Positions 60,889 to 64,000 of a stretch of 64,000 bases of DNA are shown here, in pieces. Numbering within the stretch: the stretch's first letter is position 1; each line of letters opens with the position of its first letter. This DNA is from Bacillota bacterium (GTDB lineage Bacteria; Bacillota; Clostridia; Acetivibrionales; JAEXSP01), in assembly GCA_023453795.1 (NCBI GenBank), contig JAEXSP010000031.1, forward strand, positions 15,302-79,301, in the 5' to 3' direction. The position numbers and the translations under genes are program-made. The notes under the pieces are model-generated. The model was not told where the DNA came from. It made no database searches and saw only the letters and a program-made list of their open reading frames with translations.

Positions 60889-63360
60889 ATGGCAGATACA
60901 AATGAAATTAAAGAACAGAAGATTATACCCGTAGATATTGAGTCCGAAATGAAAAAATCCTTTATAGATTATGCCATGAGCGTTATCGTTGATCGTGCGC
61001 TTCCAGACATAAGAGACGGGTTGAAGCCTGTTCACAGAAGAATTCTGTATGCGATGTACGGATTGGGTTTTACACCGGACAAGGCTTACAGAAAATGTGC
61101 TACGACAGTCGGTGAAGTTTTAGGTAAATTCCATCCTCATGGAGATGCGGCGGTTTATGACAGCATGGTTCGTATGGCACAGGATTTTTCTCTGCGGCAT
61201 ACACTGGTTGACGGGCATGGAAATTTCGGATCAAGGGATGGAGATCCTCCGGCAGCAATGAGGTATACAGAATCAAGGCTTACAAAGATGGCTATGGAAA
61301 TGCTGTCGGAAATAAACAAGGATACCGTTGACTTTAAGCCCAATTTTGATGAGCACGAAATGGAACCTGTAGTATTACCTTCCAGGTTTCCGAACCTTCT
61401 TGTAAACGGTTCATCAGGTATAGCAGTAGGTATGGCTACAAACATACCTCCACATAACTTAGGTGAAGTAATAGATGGTATTGTAAAAATTATTGACGAG
61501 CCTGAGACAACTCCTGAAGATTTGAATAAAATCATAAAGGGGCCTGATTTTCCTACCGCCGGTATTATAGTAGGCAGACAGGGAATAAGAGATGCTTATA
61601 AAACAGGGAGAGGAAGAATTGTTGTCCGTGCTGAAGCTTCAATAGAACAACACAGCAACAACAGGCAGCGTATCATTGTTTCACAACTTCCTTACCTGGT
61701 CAACAAGGCAAGATTAATCGAAAAAATAGCTGAACTTGTCAAAGATAAAAGGATTGAAGGCATCTCTGACTTAAGAGATGAATCGGATAGAAATGAAGCA
61801 GTCAGAATAATAATTGAACTGAAAAGGGATGCCAATGCCAATGTTGTTCTTAACCAGCTCTATAAGAACACGCAGATGCAGGACACCTTCAGTGTGAACA
61901 TGCTTGCCATCGTTCAGACTGAAGATAAGAAATATGAGCCTATGATTGTCAACCTTAGACAAGCTATAGACCATTATATAATACATCAGAAAGAAATTAT
62001 CGTAAGAAGAACAAAATTTGATCTTGATAAAGCTAGAGCAAGGGCGCATATATTAGAAGGCTTGAAGATTGCGCTTGATAATCTTGACGAAGTAATTAGG
62101 ATCATCAGAGGATCAAAAACAGAAGCTATAGCAAAAGAAGGCTTGATGGAAAGATTCGGTCTTAGTGAAAAACAGTCTCAAGCTATTGTAGACATGAGAC
62201 TCGGAAGATTAACCGGATTGGAAAGGGAAAAGCTTGAAAATGAATATAGAGAGCTTTTGGCTAAGATCAAGTATTTTGAGGACATTCTTGCTAACGAGCA
62301 TCTTGTATTGAATGTTATAAAGGACGAGCTTGCAGTTATAAAAGACAAGTATGCGGATGAAAGAAGAACAAAGATTATCGCTGATGAGGGTGAAATAGAT
62401 ATTGAAGACCTGATTCAGGAAGAGGAAAGCGTTATAACGCTTACTCATTTCGGATATATCAAAAGGCTTCCGGCTGACACTTACAAGAGCCAGAGAAGGG
62501 GCGGAAAAGGTATTACCGGCTTGAGTACCAGAGAAGAGGATTTCGTAGAAAACTTGTTTATTACGTCTACGCATCATTTTATATTCTTCTTTACTAACAA
62601 AGGAAGGGTATATAGGCTCAAAGCCTATGAAATACCGGAATCCGGACGTCAGGCAAAGGGTACGGCAATTGTAAATCTTCTTCAGCTTGACGCAGACGAA
62701 AAGGTTACTACTGTCATACCAATAGCAGAATATAAAGAAGGTTCGAACCTTATAATGGCTACAAGAAACGGTCTTGTGAAAAAGACTAACCTCAAGGAAT
62801 ATGATAATATCCGTAAAGGCGGCATAACAGGTGTTGTACTGAGAGAAAACGATGAGTTGATCGATGTTAAGCTTACTGACGGTAATCAGGATATCATACT
62901 TGTTACCAGAGGAGGTATGTCAATAAGGTTCAATGAAACCGATGCCAGACCGGTCGGTAGGGTTTCACAGGGTGTAATTGGAATAAAGCTTGAAGATGAG
63001 GACTATGTAATCGGCATGGAAGTATGCGGAGGTAACAAATATCTTCTTGTCGTTACTGAAAACGGCTTCGGTAAGAGAACTGAACTTGAAGAATACAAGG
63101 ATCAGGCCAGAAGCGGTAAAGGAATACTGACATACAAGGTAACTGAAAAGACAGGTAAGATCGCTGGAATGATGCTCGTAAACGATGACGACGATTTGAT
63201 GCTTATAAGTTCCGACGGCACTATAATAAGGTTGAAAGTCAGTGAAGTCAGCATCCTTGGAAGAGCAACGCAAGGTGTAACTCTAATGAGGATGAGCGAA
63301 GGAAACAGTGTTGTAAGCATTGCAAGGATCGTTAACGAAAACGAGGATGAAGAACAATAA
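60889..63360 (+). CDS. gyrA: DNA gyrase subunit A
   Basis: 823 residues. The breakage-reunion domain has the catalytic Tyr126 in AAMRYTES, the dimer gate follows to about residue 500, and the C-terminal beta-pinwheel (about 505-815) includes the GyrA box QRRGGKG (about 540-546), which marks it as gyrase rather than topoisomerase IV. In the quinolone-binding segment (HGDAAVYDS, 84-92) the position equal to E. coli Ser83 is Ala87 while the acidic partner Asp91 is kept. ATG 60889 is preceded by GGGAACAGG. Confidence 0.98.
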   Translation: MADTNEIKEQKIIPVDIESEMKKSFIDYAMSVIVDRALPDIRDGLKPVHRRILYAMYGLGFTPDKAYRKCATTVGEVLGKFHPHGDAAVYDSMVRMAQDFSLRHTLVDGHGNFGSRDGDPPAAMRYTESRLTKMAMEMLSEINKDTVDFKPNFDEHEMEPVVLPSRFPNLLVNGSSGIAVGMATNIPPHNLGEVIDGIVKIIDEPETTPEDLNKIIKGPDFPTAGIIVGRQGIRDAYKTGRGRIVVRAEASIEQHSNNRQRIIVSQLPYLVNKARLIEKIAELVKDKRIEGISDLRDESDRNEAVRIIIELKRDANANVVLNQLYKNTQMQDTFSVNMLAIVQTEDKKYEPMIVNLRQAIDHYIIHQKEIIVRRTKFDLDKARARAHILEGLKIALDNLDEVIRIIRGSKTEAIAKEGLMERFGLSEKQSQAIVDMRLGRLTGLEREKLENEYRELLAKIKYFEDILANEHLVLNVIKDELAVIKDKYADERRTKIIADEGEIDIEDLIQEEESVITLTHFGYIKRLPADTYKSQRRGGKGITGLSTREEDFVENLFITSTHHFIFFFTNKGRVYRLKAYEIPESGRQAKGTAIVNLLQLDADEKVTTVIPIAEYKEGSNLIMATRNGLVKKTNLKEYDNIRKGGITGVVLRENDELIDVKLTDGNQDIILVTRGGMSIRFNETDARPVGRVSQGVIGIKLEDEDYVIGMEVCGGNKYLLVVTENGFGKRTELEEYKDQARSGKGILTYKVTEKTGKIAGMMLVNDDDDLMLISSDGTIIRLKVSEVSILGRATQGVTLMRMSEGNSVVSIARIVNENEDEEQ

Positions 63361-63382
63361 CAATATTAACAATTCAAACAGA

Positions 63383-63413
63383 AAACAAGAGCTCAAATTG
63401 AACTCTTGTTTTT
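63383..63413. terminator. Terminator after gyrA
   Basis: AAACAAGAG (63383-63391) pairs with CTCTTGTTT (63403-63411), followed by TTTTT on the + strand. It overlaps the end of a small minus-strand gene. Confidence 0.85.
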
Positions 63414-63566
63414 TTGTTGATCATCTTCATCATTAAAAGGCGGATTCTCAAGTTTCTGTATAACAAGTTCTCCCGGGCTTACCTTGAATAAAGTTCCGTC
63501 AGGAAGTACATTGTTTCTATAAAGCCTTTCTGTAAGAGTTCTGTTTCTTTTCCGTACTCTTTTCAT
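63393..63566 (-). CDS. Hypothetical basic protein, 57 residues
   Basis: ATG 63566 after AGGTG opens a 57-codon frame. The product begins very basic (MKRVRKRNRTLTERLYRN), has a hydrophobic middle (PDGTLFKVSPGELVIQKLE) and an acidic tail. The ribosome site, the charge pattern and the use of an otherwise empty gap suggest a real gene convergent with gyrA. I do not know its function. Confidence 0.5.
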   Translation of the reverse strand: MKRVRKRNRTLTERLYRNNVLPDGTLFKVSPGELVIQKLENPPFNDEDDQQKNKSSI

Positions 63567-63788
63567 TAAAACACCTCGTTTATATTATTGTTAAATATGA
63601 TATGAATGTGTAGCATTATTTATTATTAGCGTATATATTAAAGGATATGACAGATAATCAAATATATATTTGATTAACAACCAAACAAGCAGTTTATACA
63701 AGGTTGTTATAATATTAGATTGATGGTATATTAATTAAGCCGTCGCGAGACGAGCGAAACAAACAAAACAAACAATAACATAAAGTTG

Positions 63789-63817
63789 TTGACATCATGT
63801 TGGGTTTGTGATAATAT
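63789..63817 (+). promoter_or_regulatory. Promoter of the rRNA operon
   Basis: TTGACA (63789-63794) is followed after 17 bases by TAATAT (63812-63817), in an AT-rich context about 155 bases before 16S. The -35 element is perfect, the -10 moderate; a shifted reading (GATAAT at 63810) is possible. Confidence 0.65.
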
Positions 63818-63946
63818 ATAAAAGCTGTTTCGCAAGAGCAGTTAACAAATGGACCTTGAAAAGTAAACAGTGTAAAGAGTAAGACAAAGGAACTCGTAAA
63901 TTAATTTGAGTGATTTGTAAACTACAAGTCAGTGATAACGTAATTA

Positions 63947-63985
63947 AGAGCCAAATGGCTCTCTAATAAAACTTTAATTAGAGAG
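63947..63985 (+). promoter_or_regulatory. rRNA leader with two overlapping hairpins at the 16S 5' end
   Basis: AGAGCC/GGCTCT (63947-63952, 63957-63962) and CTCTCTAAT/ATTAGAGAG (63959-63967, 63977-63985) share bases 63959-63962, so only one can form fully. The second covers the start of mature 16S. Confidence 0.6.
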
Positions 63986-64000
63986 TTTGATCCTGGCTCA
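63975..64000 (+). rRNA. rrs: 16S ribosomal RNA, first bases only
   Basis: AGAGTTTGATCCTGGCTCA at 63982-64000 is the universal 16S start (position 8 onward), so the mature 5' end is near 63975. The gene continues past the right edge. Confidence 0.97.

Noticed and set aside
1..64000. CRISPR array, prophage or intact insertion sequence
   Set aside because: No regularly spaced repeats, no phage structural genes and no transposase or integrase frame were seen.

Overview
The window is a low-GC, Gram-positive, endospore-forming chromosome carrying its replication origin. Spore genes (sleB-ypeB, sipL, bofA, a cotS-like kinase, a yabG remnant), a secreted family 9 cellulase and the gene order around dnaA point to an anaerobic clostridium of the Ruminiclostridium/Acetivibrio kind. 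The genus is inference; I could not run a search.

Layout. 1-2.4 kb: end of a membrane-protein gene, then sleB-ypeB for spore cortex lysis. 2.7-7.7 kb: a UgtP-like lipid glucosyltransferase facing a YhaO/YhaN nuclease-ATPase pair. 7.8-12 kb: a small membrane protein, acpS, a GAF-domain protein and a FapA-family protein. 12-16.7 kb: an HMA protein, a GntR regulator, ispE, sipL, veg and a broken yabG, in an order like that of the Bacillus yabG-veg-ispE region. 16.8-26.3 kb: fhs, a CotS-like kinase, a GT39-like transferase, bofA-yaaL, a phosphodiesterase, a NUDIX enzyme, a VanW protein and a general stress protein. 26.5-34.2 kb: an SLH protein, a membrane protein, a candidate small RNA and the glutamate synthase genes gltBD behind a leader terminator. 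34.3-34.9 kb holds no protein gene but folds into a large RNA-like structure. 35-41.5 kb: a TVP38 protein, pssA, envelope proteins, two tRNA-Ser genes beside serS, a TPR protein and a DUF4446 protein. 41.5-43.5 kb: parA-parB with a parS site on each side. 43.6-45.8 kb: a GH9 cellulase and a half-size GDT1 protein.

Origin region: gyrB, remB, recF, yaaA, dnaN and dnaA run leftward from a spacer at about 52.3-52.8 kb that carries five DnaA boxes. rpmH, rnpA, yidD, yidC, jag, mnmE, mnmG, rsmG, noc and gyrA run rightward, followed by the first bases of a 16S rRNA gene. Most genes therefore point away from the origin; fhs and gltBD point toward it.

The observation I rate highest is 34.3-34.87 kb on the + strand. 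I count eight long helices (98 base pairs), a pseudoknot and two hairpins with near-identical GAAA-tetraloop tips. The 21 G-U pairs are valid only if the + strand is transcribed. It looks like a large ornate non-coding RNA; I cannot tell whether it belongs to OLE, ROOL, GOLLD or a new class. Other points of note: a truncated yabG, a miniature inverted-repeat element that appears to have supplied the end of mnmG, two terminators ahead of gltB, and alanine at the GyrA quinolone-target position.
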